A DNA stretch of 64,000 nucleotides from an uncultured Mycoplasmatota bacterium (GCA_900553395.1 USDJ01000008.1:1-64000), one strand, 5' to 3'. Shown: positions 53,695 through 62,498, numbered from the stretch's first letter. Numbers and translations are program-made. Notes: generated by a model from the letters alone, not told the origin.

Positions 53695-53971
53695 CATCAT
53701 TTCCTTTCTTTTTTTTAAATAAAGAGTTTACAAAGTTAGATATACCATTAACGATTTTATCACTTATTGTTGATGCATAATCAGTTGTTTTATCAATTAT
53801 TTCAAATACACCATTTACCTTACGCATCTTTCCATTCACATCGTCTATAACATCATCTATTTTTGTTAAAGTCTTTATTAATTTTATTCCAAGAATTATT
53901 AAAATAATCACTAATATTATTAAAAACAAATAAAGTAAAATAGGCAATAATTCATTTAGTTCTATCGTCAT
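53681..53971 (-). CDS. DUF948 (YtxG-like) membrane protein
   Basis: 96 residues. One N-terminal helix (about 8-30) and an amphipathic part (IDDVIDDVNGKMRKVNGVFEIIDKT) match DUF948. An acidic tail (KKKKGNDDEDE) ends it. DUF948 and YtxH genes are often paired; here they overlap by 14 bases. Possible envelope or general-stress role. Confidence 0.78.
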   Translation of the reverse strand: MTIELNELLPILLYLFLIILVIILIILGIKLIKTLTKIDDVIDDVNGKMRKVNGVFEIIDKTTDYASTISDKIVNGISNFVNSLFKKKKGNDDEDE

Positions 53972-54729
53972 TAATTTTCATCCCCATCTTTATATAAAGT
54001 TGAATCTATAAATCCAAGCAAATCTTCTTCGTCTAAATTCTCATCATTTTTAATATTCTTTTTCAAGTCTTCATCAGAATACTTCTCTTTTTTTATCAAT
54101 AATTCATCTAATTCTTTACTTATATCATCAGTTAAATTTGATAATTTATCCTCGCTGATCTCAGTAAGAGAAGAATCTTCTTTAGGCTCTTCATCTTTAA
54201 AAAGTATTGAGTTATTTCCAAATAAAGTATTTTCTAGTTCATCTTCTAATGTACCATAAGCTTTGTTTCTAACAGAATCAATAGATGGCTCTGATGAATC
54301 AATGCTTGGTTCAGTATCCTTTTTTGAAACAATATCTTCTTTATGATAATTTTTATCTAAAATTCCATATACTGGTGAAATTATAGGTGTTGGTTTAAAC
54401 ACCTTCTTTTCCTCTTTTTCCTTTTCCTTAGTTTCTGAAGAAATATTATAAAATTCTCTTTCTCTAGTTTTTGGCTTGTCCTCTTTTTTAGTATCTTCTA
54501 CTAAATTTAAATCCTTGAAGTCACTATCATCGAAAAATACAGGTTTTGCAGTTTTTTCCTCAGCTTTGAATTCAAAATTATTTACAACCTTTTCTTCAAA
54601 ATCGTCTTTTGTTGCAGAAGGAGATTCTATAGCTACGTGTGTAACCTCACTTTTTACCTGTTCAACTTTTACATCATCATCTTCTACTTCTTCAGTAAAC
54701 ATATTTTTTATTTTATCTAAAAATCCCAT
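53971..54729 (-). CDS. Acidic cytosolic protein with N-terminal amphipathic helix (252 aa)
   Basis: 252 residues, strongly charged and probably mostly disordered. The start MGFLDKIKNMFTEEVEDDD resembles the membrane-binding helix of SepF-like division proteins, but the SepF core domain is not seen, so that name is not used. The C-terminal ~60 residues are acidic helices (DDISKELDELLIKKEKYSDEDL). It shares one base with the DUF948 gene and is two bases after the lipoprotein gene, so it is part of a tight envelope-gene operon. Function unknown. Confidence 0.65.
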   Translation of the reverse strand: MGFLDKIKNMFTEEVEDDDVKVEQVKSEVTHVAIESPSATKDDFEEKVVNNFEFKAEEKTAKPVFFDDSDFKDLNLVEDTKKEDKPKTREREFYNISSETKEKEKEEKKVFKPTPIISPVYGILDKNYHKEDIVSKKDTEPSIDSSEPSIDSVRNKAYGTLEDELENTLFGNNSILFKDEEPKEDSSLTEISEDKLSNLTDDISKELDELLIKKEKYSDEDLKKNIKNDENLDEEDLLGFIDSTLYKDGDEN

Positions 54730-54731
54730 TT

Positions 54732-55364
54732 TTACCTCTCCTCAACCATTTCATTCTCTTTTTCTAGTTTGAATTTTTCACTATTACCATCGGTACTATA
54801 GTTGTTATATTTACCAGTTTTATTGGTAAAATAATCCTCGTCTAACATTAAATTAATTATATCATCATTATACTTTATAGTTGATAAAATATATGACGAA
54901 TTTAGTATTACATTATTTAAAGATTCCTTTGTAGTCTGAACTTCTATCTTAGCATAATTGTAAACAAATTTGACATAATACATATTATCATTTTCTGTAA
55001 TTTCTAAGTATCCATAATATTTAAACTTGTCATTAAGTTCAGGTGAAATAAATCTAGAATAATACATATTATTATCTTCCTTATAATCAATCTTAGACTT
55101 ATAACTATAATTTACTATATCTATATATAAGTAGTAATACGTACCATTAGAATACAATATATCATTTAAATCATCACTACCTATATAAGTAACTCCTCCT
55201 GGAAGATAGTACTTATACCCCTGACCAGTTTGATTATATAGTTTATTATTTTTTGTTAATACAACATTTAATATATTGTCAATATTAGATGTATCAATTC
55301 TAACTACAGAACATCCTGTTAACAATATCAAAACAAGTACCATTATAATAATATTTTTCCTCAT
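54732..55364 (-). CDS. Lipoprotein of unknown function
   Basis: 210 residues. Lipobox LLTGC at the end of a hydrophobic signal (residues 1-18), so diacylglyceryl-Cys-anchored at the outer face. The mature part is rich in Tyr/Asn with predicted beta strands (YYYLYIDIVNYSYKSKIDYK, GYLEITENDNMYYVKFVYN). No known family. It precedes the acidic protein by two bases and probably opens the operon down to the GGDEF-like gene. Confidence 0.78.
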   Translation of the reverse strand: MRKNIIIMVLVLILLTGCSVVRIDTSNIDNILNVVLTKNNKLYNQTGQGYKYYLPGGVTYIGSDDLNDILYSNGTYYYLYIDIVNYSYKSKIDYKEDNNMYYSRFISPELNDKFKYYGYLEITENDNMYYVKFVYNYAKIEVQTTKESLNNVILNSSYILSTIKYNDDIINLMLDEDYFTNKTGKYNNYSTDGNSEKFKLEKENEMVEER

Positions 55365-55443
55365 GATACACCTTCCGTTATTATTATATCAAAAAAATAT
55401 ATTTTTTTCTATACTTATTCAAAATATAATGCTATTTAAATAT

Positions 55444-56070
55444 CTATTTTCTTACATCAACTTTATATATGGGGTAACCTAAACTACTAAATTTAGTTTC
55501 ATATTCAGTTTTAATATTATCGCTTAGATCCTCTTTGTACATATCTAAACTAATATCTTCTATAATATATCCATAATTGCTAAAAGAAACTATAGAATAT
55601 TCGAATAATTTTCTATTGTCAGTTTTCATTATAATACGATTAGTTCCGCTAAATAAAGAATCATACTTTGATAAAAAATTTTTACTAGTAAGTCGCCTAT
55701 TCTCATGTCTATTTTTAGGCCAAGGATCAGAAAAGTTTAAATATATTGTATCTATCTCTTTATAAAAGACTTTTTCTATTTCATTAGCGTCCATCCTAAT
55801 GAGTCTCAAATTAGGAATATCTTCATTTATTTTCTCTATTGCTCTAACTATAACACTATCAAATTTTTCAATTCCTATAAAATTTATATCTGGATATTTC
55901 TTAGCCATACCAATTATAAAGTCTCCCTTACCCATACCTATTTCTATATGTAATGGATTATTATTAGAAAATACATCTTTAAAATGTCCTTTATATTCTT
56001 CATAGTTTTTTATTATATAAGGGGAACTATTTATAATTTCACTAGCACCTTTAACATTTCTAAGTCTCAT
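55444..56070 (-). CDS. trmB: tRNA (guanine-N7)-methyltransferase
   Basis: 208 residues. SAM-binding motif HIEIGMGKGDFI, acidic IGIEKFDSV, the family motif YLNFSDPWPKNRHENRRLT and the C-terminal TEYETKFSSLGYPIYK. It methylates G46 in tRNA variable loops. Start 56070 with AGGTGAT; the longer frame reaches 56124 but has no RBS. Confidence 0.95.
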   Translation of the reverse strand: MRLRNVKGASEIINSSPYIIKNYEEYKGHFKDVFSNNNPLHIEIGMGKGDFIIGMAKKYPDINFIGIEKFDSVIVRAIEKINEDIPNLRLIRMDANEIEKVFYKEIDTIYLNFSDPWPKNRHENRRLTSKNFLSKYDSLFSGTNRIIMKTDNRKLFEYSIVSFSNYGYIIEDISLDMYKEDLSDNIKTEYETKFSSLGYPIYKVDVRK

Positions 56071-56146
56071 AAAATCACCTAAATTATTATAACATATTTT
56101 AAGAATATTAGAAATATAATGCATATAATTTATTGTAGGAGGTTAT

Positions 56147-56422
56147 ATGAAAGATAAAAGAAATTGTGGTGCGAATATGTATCCTATTTATCAAGCACCT
56201 ATGATGGTTCCACCTTTTCCTATGGGAGTGCAACCAAACTATCAAGGCTATCAAAGCTATCCATCTAGTAATTTATCAACTAACACTATTGAACAACAAA
56301 TAAATAATTTAGAGCAACAGGTAAATCTATTAGACCAAAGAGTCACTAGACTTGAAAAAATGAATAATACTACTACAAACAATTATAGTAAATATAGTGA
56401 TTCAAGTTACTATATGGTATAA
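56147..56422 (+). CDS. Small Pro/Tyr-rich coiled-coil protein
   Basis: 91 residues. A Pro-Met-Tyr-rich N-terminal part (MYPIYQAPMMVPPFPMGVQP) followed by a coiled coil (TIEQQINNLEQQVNLLDQRVTRLE) and a polar tail ending YYMV. This composition is seen in small spore-coat or surface-layer associated proteins, but there is no specific match. RBS GGAGGTT is well placed. It lies upstream of the sspI-like gene on the same strand with its own terminator. Confidence 0.7.
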   Translation: MKDKRNCGANMYPIYQAPMMVPPFPMGVQPNYQGYQSYPSSNLSTNTIEQQINNLEQQVNLLDQRVTRLEKMNNTTTNNYSKYSDSSYYMV

Positions 56423-56448
56423 AAGAAACTCAGTTTCTTTTTTTTATA
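56421..56448 (+). terminator. Terminator after the coiled-coil gene
   Basis: AAAGAAAC and GTTTCTTT around TCA, followed by TTTTT; plus strand. Confidence 0.8.
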
Positions 56449-56525
56449 AGCATTACACTTAATATTATAAATTATCGTATAAAAAAATTTGTTTCTAATC
56501 ATTATAAATTTGAAAGGAGATATTT

Positions 56526-56732
56526 ATGGATATAGATATTAGAGAAAGTATTAAAAACAATTTTAAAGGCAGTGATATTAATGAAATAAAAGATTCAATA
56601 GAGGAATCTATAAAAGATGCTGATGAAATAACTCTTCCAGGATTAGGTGTATTTTTTGAGATACTTTGGAATAATTCTAGTAAAGAAGATCAAGAGGCAA
56701 TATTGAAAAACATAAAAAAAGGACTAAACTAG
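56526..56732 (+). CDS. sspI: Small acid-soluble spore protein SspI
   Basis: 68 residues. Start MDIDIRESIKNNFKG and core EITLPGLGVFFEILWNNSS match SspI of Bacillus (LPGLGVLFEVIW). SspI is a minor spore-core protein made in the forespore, so this gene is good evidence for sporulation or a sporulating ancestry. The RBS AAAGGAGA is strong. A shared terminator follows before glyS. Confidence 0.9.
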   Translation: MDIDIRESIKNNFKGSDINEIKDSIEESIKDADEITLPGLGVFFEILWNNSSKEDQEAILKNIKKGLN

Positions 56733-56742
56733 TCCTTTTAAA
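56715..56742. terminator. Bidirectional terminator between sspI and glyS
   Basis: AAAAGGACTA pairs with TAGTCCTTTT across the convergent stops. Confidence 0.85.
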
Positions 56743-58099
56743 ATTGAATTCTAGAATTGATATAATCTTTTAAGTCATCTAATGAAACAACTTCTTGTTT
56801 CATTGTATCTCTATATCTTACCGTAACAGTATTATTATTTAGGGTTTCATCATCAATAGTTACACAAAATGGAGTTCCTATAATGTCTTCTCTTCTATAA
56901 CGTTTACCTATATTTCCTGATTCATCATAAGTAGCCATAAATGACTTAGATATATCTTTGTATATTTCCATAGCTTTTTCACTATGAAATTTTTTAACCA
57001 ATGGTAAAATTGCTACTTTATAAGGTGCTAAATAAGGATGAAATTTCATAACCTCTCTAGTAGTTCCATCTTCTAAAGTCTCTTTATGATAAGCATTAAA
57101 TAGTAAGGCTAAAACAGTTCTATCAAGACCATATGTAGATTCAATAATATATGGAATAAATTTTTCGTTTGTCTCTGGATCTAAATATTCCATACTCTTT
57201 CCACTATATTGTTGATGTCTAGTTAAGTCAAAATTAGTACGATTATGAGTTCCGTTTATCTCACCCCAACCAAATGGAAATTTATACTCTATATCACAAG
57301 CAGCTTTAGCATAATGAGCAAGTTTTTCATGATCGTGAAATCTTAAATCCTCACTTGGAATTCCAAGATCCATATAAAATTTCTTACCATACTCTTTAAA
57401 GTATTCATATAACTCTGTGTCACTGCCTTCTTTACAGAATGTTTGAAATTCCATTTGTTCAAATTCTATTGTTCTAAATGTAAAATTTCCTGGAGTTATT
57501 TCATTTCTAAAAGCTTTTCCTATTTGTCCAACACTAAAAGGTAATTTAGCTCTCATACTTCTTTGAACATTTAAAAAGTTAACATATTCACCCTGCGCAT
57601 TTTCTGGTCTCAAATAAACAACACTTTTAGCATCTTGTATAACACCCCTATAAGTTTCAAACATCAACTTAAATTGTCTAATATCAGTAAAATTAGTCTT
57701 ACCACATTTAGGACAAGGCACATGGTTATCATTAATATATTTTACCATTTCCTCATTAGTCATAGCATCTCCAATTGAAGAATTAGTATAATCGTTAATA
57801 AGATTATCTGCTCTATGTCTTGTCTTACATTCTTTACAATCAATCAAAGGATCTGCAAAAGAGTCAACGTGTCCTGATGCTTGCCAAACTCTAGGATGCA
57901 TTAATATATCTGCATCTAATTCATAACTATTAATTCTCTCTTGAATAAATCTCTTTCTCCAGGCATCCTTAACATTATTTTTTAATCTGCTTCCTAAAGG
58001 TCCATAATCCCAAGTATTTGCAAGTCCATCATATATTTCACTACCTTGAAATATAAAACCATATTGTTTACAATAATTAACCATATCTTCCATTTTCAT
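56738..58099 (-). CDS. glyS: Glycyl-tRNA synthetase (single-chain, alpha2 type)
   Basis: 453 residues. Class II motif 1 region, GSEIYDGLANTWDYGPLG at the start, motif 2 FRNEITPGNFTFRTIEFEQMEF, motif 3 STYGLDRTVLALL, and a C-terminal anticodon-binding domain (YKVAILPLVKK, DIIGTPFCVTID). Single-chain GlyRS is the Bacillus/Thermus-type enzyme. A T-box leader with a GGC specifier precedes it. Start 58099 with AAGGAGG. Confidence 0.97.
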   Translation of the reverse strand: MKMEDMVNYCKQYGFIFQGSEIYDGLANTWDYGPLGSRLKNNVKDAWRKRFIQERINSYELDADILMHPRVWQASGHVDSFADPLIDCKECKTRHRADNLINDYTNSSIGDAMTNEEMVKYINDNHVPCPKCGKTNFTDIRQFKLMFETYRGVIQDAKSVVYLRPENAQGEYVNFLNVQRSMRAKLPFSVGQIGKAFRNEITPGNFTFRTIEFEQMEFQTFCKEGSDTELYEYFKEYGKKFYMDLGIPSEDLRFHDHEKLAHYAKAACDIEYKFPFGWGEINGTHNRTNFDLTRHQQYSGKSMEYLDPETNEKFIPYIIESTYGLDRTVLALLFNAYHKETLEDGTTREVMKFHPYLAPYKVAILPLVKKFHSEKAMEIYKDISKSFMATYDESGNIGKRYRREDIIGTPFCVTIDDETLNNNTVTVRYRDTMKQEVVSLDDLKDYINSRIQF

Positions 58100-58111
58100 A
58101 TTTTTTCCTCC

Positions 58112-58232
58112 TTAAAAATAAAAAATCCCTACATATATAAGGGCCCATATATGGGCGGTTCCACCTTATTTATTCCTAGGAATCTCTCTATAATATATTG
58201 CTCTTGGTTTCCAAGCCAGTCATTGCATTTAA
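58112..58232 (-). ncRNA. Very short glycine T-box riboswitch upstream of glyS
   Basis: Minus strand contains GGTGGAACCGCCC (58153-58165), the T-box antiterminator hallmark, followed by a CCCT...AGGG hairpin with T run. Upstream, only ~65 bases hold a tiny stem-loop TTGG-AAA-CCAA with GGC (58215-58217, Gly) in an internal loop, and a second hairpin ATTCC-TA-GGAAT. Stem I is much smaller than usual. Confidence 0.85.
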
Positions 58233-58257
58233 TAATAATATTATTTTAAATCAAAAT

Positions 58258-58470
58258 TTAACCATTGTCAATGTTTTCTTCGCAAACACCTTCACCTGGT
58301 TTTGCACCTTCTACATAAGTTTTATTCATTAATTCACATGAAGATTTTGTAATTGAATCCTGCAAGTAGCCACCCAACAATTTAACTAAACTAACAACTA
58401 TTACACTTATAACTGCTATAATTAGTAAATATTCAACCAAAGCTTGCCCTCTGTTATCTAGTTTCTTCAT
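58258..58470 (-). CDS. Flp-type pilin-like protein (orphan)
   Basis: 70 residues. A short basic start and cleavage-like site before a 20-residue hydrophobic stretch (NRGQALVEYLLIIAVISVIVVSL) carry the Glu at the fifth position that is diagnostic of type IVb/Flp pilins. Two Cys near the end (SSCELMN, GVCEENI) may form a disulfide. No prepilin peptidase, Tad ATPase or TadE gene is in the window, so its assembly partners would be elsewhere. Confidence 0.82.
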   Translation of the reverse strand: MKKLDNRGQALVEYLLIIAVISVIVVSLVKLLGGYLQDSITKSSCELMNKTYVEGAKPGEGVCEENIDNG

Positions 58471-58511
58471 ATAAATAACCTCCAGTACTATAAATCTAGT
58501 TTATAACTTTT

Positions 58512-58540
58512 TTGTGTTTTTGTCAATATAGTGGTATAAT
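58512..58540 (+). promoter_or_regulatory. Promoter of the DUF192 gene with very short leader
   Basis: TTGTGT (58512-58517), 17-base spacer, TATAAT (58535-58540) with TGG upstream. Predicted start of transcription is near 58547, so the message has almost no 5' leader. Confidence 0.65.
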
Positions 58541-58556
58541 TTGAATGGTGATTTGT

Positions 58557-58871
58557 GTGATACTAAAGCAAAATAATAAATGTATGAATATAAAAGTTTG
58601 CAACAATATTTTTTCTAGATTTAAAGGATTTATGTTTAAAAAAAGTATAGATATAATATTATGTTTCCCTAAATGTAATAGTGTTCATACGTTTTTCATG
58701 AAATGTCCAATAGATATCATTATGACAGACAAAAATTATAAAGTTTTACTTATTTATAAAAATTTTCAAAAGAACAAAGTTATATTACCTAAAAAAAATG
58801 TTTATTATACATTTGAAATGCCAACAAATACTTTTAGCCTAAATATTGGAGAAAATTTAACTATAATATAA
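58557..58871 (+). CDS. DUF192-family protein
   Basis: About 104 residues. DUF192 hallmarks: SRFKGFMFKK (LxGLMFRK type), HTFFMKCPIDIIMTD (HTxxMxxPIDVxFLD type) and a short closing beta strand. Function of the family is unknown. Start choice is uncertain: an ATG at 58545 would lie at the transcription start, while GTG at 58557 has GGTGAT before it. A later ATG at 58584 lacks an RBS. Confidence 0.82.
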   Translation: MILKQNNKCMNIKVCNNIFSRFKGFMFKKSIDIILCFPKCNSVHTFFMKCPIDIIMTDKNYKVLLIYKNFQKNKVILPKKNVYYTFEMPTNTFSLNIGENLTII

Positions 58872-58872
58872 A

Positions 58873-58896
58873 GAAAAAGCCAAACGGCTTTTTTTA
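58873..58896. terminator. Bidirectional terminator between the DUF192 gene and ftsX
   Basis: AAAAGCC-AAAC-GGCTTTT with T runs on both strands. Confidence 0.88.
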
Positions 58897-59799
58897 AATC
58901 TTTAAATACTTTCTTACAGCTTTGTAACTTCCAAACATACCTACTACCATTCCTATTACAACAAGTAATAAAGAAATCCAATATACAAATGGTGCTGGAT
59001 GTATTAATTTTACAAATTGTGAAAATAATTGTCCACCAAAATGATCATATAAAGCAGTATATCCATATATTGTAATCATAATAGGTATTAATGATCCTAA
59101 AACACCTAATAATAAACCTTCAAATATAAATGGAATCTTTATATTTATATTACTAGCACCTACTAAGCGCATTATTTCTATTTCTCTTTTTCTTGACATT
59201 ATAGTTATTTTTATTGTATTAGTAATCAAAAATGCGGTAACAATTATAAGGGCTATCACAATACCTATAGAACAAACTCTAACAATATCAAAAGCTGATA
59301 CCAGTTGTTCTACCATGCCCTCACCATATTTAACAACATCAACCTTATCTATATTTTTTATCTCTTCAGCTGTTTTATTTATCAAGTTTATATCATCAAC
59401 TTTTATCTGATAAGTATCCTGTATAGGACTATCTTCTCTTGTAAATCCTGACATTATACTCTTCCAAGTATCAGATGATTCCATCATATCTTCAGATATA
59501 TCCATCTTATCTCTAAAAACTACATTTTCTTTTGATATATTATCTAGTGATATAATCTTATCATATACATCATCTATTTCTTCTGTAGTTATATCTACAT
59601 CAAGAAAAGCAACTATAGTTACATCTTTCTCTACTATTTCTGTAAAATTATTAACATTAAAAGATAAAACGACTGATACTGCAACTACCATAAGTGTGAT
59701 AGTAATACAAGAAACAGAAGCTAAAGAAAGAGAAAAATTTCTAAATACGCTTTTAAATGAATCTCTTATATTTCTTCCAAGTATTCTAAAGGCTTTCAT
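58894..59799 (-). CDS. ftsX: Cell-division ABC permease FtsX
   Basis: 301 residues. One helix near 20-45, a large external domain (EKDVTIVAFLDVDITTEEID, DTYQIKVDD), then three helices with the family signature MSRKREIEIMRLVGASNINIKIPFIFEG. Together with FtsE it controls cell-wall hydrolases at division or in growth. Its start overlaps ftsE by 14 bases. Confidence 0.95.
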   Translation of the reverse strand: MKAFRILGRNIRDSFKSVFRNFSLSLASVSCITITLMVVAVSVVLSFNVNNFTEIVEKDVTIVAFLDVDITTEEIDDVYDKIISLDNISKENVVFRDKMDISEDMMESSDTWKSIMSGFTREDSPIQDTYQIKVDDINLINKTAEEIKNIDKVDVVKYGEGMVEQLVSAFDIVRVCSIGIVIALIIVTAFLITNTIKITIMSRKREIEIMRLVGASNINIKIPFIFEGLLLGVLGSLIPIMITIYGYTALYDHFGGQLFSQFVKLIHPAPFVYWISLLLVVIGMVVGMFGSYKAVRKYLKI

Positions 59800-60481
59800 C
59801 TTTATATTCTCCTTCCTTATAGTCTTTTACAATTCTTCCAGAATCAAGTAATACGACTCTTTTCTTCATTTTTTTAACTATATCTATATCATGCGTTACC
59901 ATTATTACTGTAGTTCCAAGCTCGTTTATAGCTTTTAATACATCCATAATTTCCATACTAGTTTTAGGATCCAAATTACCAGTTGGCTCATCACATATTA
60001 AAATTTTAGGACCATTTACTATAGCTCTAGCAATCGCAACTCTTTGTTGTTCACCACCTGATAAATGATTAGGATATTGTTTTGCTTTACTCTTTAGCCC
60101 AACAAGATCCAAAACCTTCATGACTTTAGGATGGATTTCACTTTTAGGTAGTCCTAAAACCTCTAGCGCAAATGCTACATTCTCATAAGCTGTTGAGTGT
60201 GGTAACAATTGGTAATTTTGGAAAACAACGCCTATTTTTCTTCTCAATTTATAAACTTTACGATTTCTTATCTTACCTACATCAAGACCACCAATAAGTA
60301 TTTTTCCACTAGTTGGCTTTTCCTCTCTATAAAGCATTTTAGTTAGAGTACTTTTGCCACATCCAGTAGAACCTATAATAAAAACAAACTCTCCTTTTTT
60401 TATTGTTAAATTCAAATCATATATTGCAGTTATTCCTGTTTTATATGTCTTTTTTACATCTTTAATTCTTATTAAATCCAT
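59786..60481 (-). CDS. ftsE: Cell-division ATP-binding protein FtsE
   Basis: 231 residues. Walker A GSTGCGKST, Q-loop VVFQNYQL, signature [14 protein letters not shown], Walker B ILICDEPTGNLDP and switch MVTHD. It drives FtsX. It lies nine bases after a YitT-type gene and in the order prfB-YitT-ftsE-ftsX known in Bacillus. Confidence 0.96.
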   Translation of the reverse strand: MDLIRIKDVKKTYKTGITAIYDLNLTIKKGEFVFIIGSTGCGKSTLTKMLYREEKPTSGKILIGGLDVGKIRNRKVYKLRRKIGVVFQNYQLLPHSTAYENVAFALEVLGLPKSEIHPKVMKVLDLVGLKSKAKQYPNHLSGGEQQRVAIARAIVNGPKILICDEPTGNLDPKTSMEIMDVLKAINELGTTVIMVTHDIDIVKKMKKRVVLLDSGRIVKDYKEGEYKDESL

Positions 60482-60489
60482 ACTATCTC

Positions 60490-61392
60490 CTATTCTATTC
60501 CAGATGATTGATAAACATCATTTATTAAAATAATGGCATCTTTATCTATTTCCAAAATACCTTCTTTAGCTAAAAAATATTCGCTAGTCGGTATCACACA
60601 TAAAATTACTTTTTTTCTGTCACCAGTATATCCTCCTCTACCCTCTAGGATAGTCACACCTAAACCAAGTTCATTCATTAAAAAGTTTTTTATAGCAGTT
60701 TCACTTTCAGTAATTATATAAAATGATTTAGATCTAGATATACCAAGCAACAATTTGTCATTTAGCATCGATATTATATATGTAGCAAGTATTGCATACA
60801 TAACATTCTCCCACGCATATATAACACCATTTCCTATAAAGAAACCAGATGAAGCTATAACTAGTATATTGAATATTTTCATAGCTTCACCTATAGAAAT
60901 CTTCAAATATTTCGACATAATTTGACAAATTATGTCACTTCCACCGGTTGAGAATCCATATTTAAAAGTTAATCCTGATCCTATTCCATATATCAAAGCA
61001 CCAAATAACGCTATTAATAACATATTACTTACATCAAAATTAATATAAGTAGCAAAATCTTGTGTCAAATAAACAAATAACGGATACAAAATTGAGCCAA
61101 TTACCGAATACTTAGTCACTTTTCCACCAAGTAAAAAATAACTAAGTATAAGCAGTGTAATATATGATGACCAAATAAATACTACAGTAGGTACTCCAAG
61201 AGCTTTTTCTATAACTATAGCAAGTCCAGATATTCCTCCGATTACTAAATTATTCGGTGAAAAAAACACATTAAATGAAACTGCTAACAAAAAGCATCCT
61301 ATAACAAGGTAAAAATATTTTATTACCTTATATTTTTTACTCAAAGCTTCAATTACGTTCTCTTGCTTTTTCTTCTTTTTAAAGAAAAACAT
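60490..61392 (-). CDS. YitT/DUF161-DUF2179 membrane protein
   Basis: 300 residues. A basic start, six helices with FSPNNLVIGGISGLAIV and GLTFKYGFSTGGSDIICQIM (family-specific), and a C-terminal cytosolic DUF2179 domain (SKSFYIITESETAIKNFLMNELGLGVTILEGRGGYTG). The substrate is not known for the family. The RBS GGGAG lies inside the end of prfB; start 61392 is preferred over an in-frame TTG nine bases upstream. Confidence 0.9.
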   Translation of the reverse strand: MFFFKKKKKQENVIEALSKKYKVIKYFYLVIGCFLLAVSFNVFFSPNNLVIGGISGLAIVIEKALGVPTVVFIWSSYITLLILSYFLLGGKVTKYSVIGSILYPLFVYLTQDFATYINFDVSNMLLIALFGALIYGIGSGLTFKYGFSTGGSDIICQIMSKYLKISIGEAMKIFNILVIASSGFFIGNGVIYAWENVMYAILATYIISMLNDKLLLGISRSKSFYIITESETAIKNFLMNELGLGVTILEGRGGYTGDRKKVILCVIPTSEYFLAKEGILEIDKDAIILINDVYQSSGIE

Positions 61393-61393
61393 A

Positions 61394-62498
61394 CTACTCA
61401 ACTCCCATTTTCAAATTGTCAAAAATAAATTTATCTATATCGCCATCTAATACCCCATCTACATTAGTAATTTCAGTATTAGTTCTATGATCTTTTACTA
61501 ATTTATAAGGGCACATTGTATAAGTCCTGATTTGTGAACCAAAATTTATATCCATATTACCACCCTTTATGTTTTGTAACTCTTGCTTCCTTTTTTCTAA
61601 CTCTAAATTATAAAGTTTATTTTTAAGAACAGTTAAACAAGTTTCTTTATTTCTTATTTGACTTCTCTCATTTTGACAAGTTACTACTATTTTACTTGGA
61701 AAATGTGTAATTCTAACAGCGGATGGTGTAGTATTAACGCCCTGTCCACCATGTCCTGATGCACAATACGTATCTATTCTAATATCACTATCTTTTATTT
61801 CTATATCAATATTAGAGTCATTATATAATGGTGTAATATCAACTGACGCAAAAGAAGTGTGACGCCTCTTATTAGAATCGAATGGGCTAATTCTAATAAG
61901 TCTATGTACACCTTTTTCATTTTTTAGGTATCCATAACTATTAAATCCTCTGATTATTATAGATGCACTTTTTATACCAGCTTCTTCACCCAACTGATAA
62001 TCAATCACTTCTACTTTTTTATCGTGTTTTTCACACCATCTTAAATACATTCTATAAAGCATGCTAGCCCAATCACAACTCTCAGTTCCTCCAGCACCTG
62101 GATGGATGTCTAAAATACAATCGCAAGAATCGTATTGGTCACTTAAAAGTAATTCTAATTGTACGTCATTCAACTCTTCTTCTATTAATTTAATGTCAGA
62201 TATAATAGATTCTTTCAAATCACTATCTTCTTCTTGCTTTAAAAGATTAATGATATCTATATTGTCATCAATCATTTTTTTTAAGCGTTCTACTTTAGAT
62301 AGTCTTGACTTGATGCTATTATATTTATTCATAACCTCTTCACTGTTATTTTTATCTTGCCAAAAAGTCGGACTATTTATTTTATCTTCTAAGTCTAGTA
62401 AAATCTTCTTTTTTGATTCCGGGTCAAAGTGACCTCCATAATTCATCTACTTTATCTTTAAATTTTTTATATATATTTAATATTTCACTAAGTTCCAT
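61394..62498 (-). CDS. prfB: Peptide chain release factor 2 with programmed +1 frameshift
   Basis: The coding sequence starts at ATG 62498 (RBS GGAGG) with a 24-codon leader frame (starting MELSEILNIYKKF). It meets TGA at 62424-62426 in the context GGAGG-TCA-CTT-TGA-C and continues in +1 frame as DPESKKKILLDLE. This is the classical autoregulatory RF2 frameshift with an internal SD-like GGAGG. The body has the GGQ motif (ASGHGGQGVNTTPSAVRI) and the SPF-type stop-codon motif (RISPFDSNKRRHTSF). It terminates at UGA and UAA. A naive start at 62446 in the body frame would be wrong. Its end overlaps the YitT gene's RBS. Confidence 0.95.
62427..62446 (-). promoter_or_regulatory. RF2 programmed-frameshift site
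   Basis: SD-like TATGGAGG precedes TCA CTT TGA C, where CTT slips +1 at the UGA. It acts as a translational sensor of RF2 level. Confidence 0.92.

Noticed and set aside
53971..54729. SepF cell-division protein
   Set aside because: Only the N-terminal amphipathic helix resembles SepF; the conserved SepF core domain is not visible.
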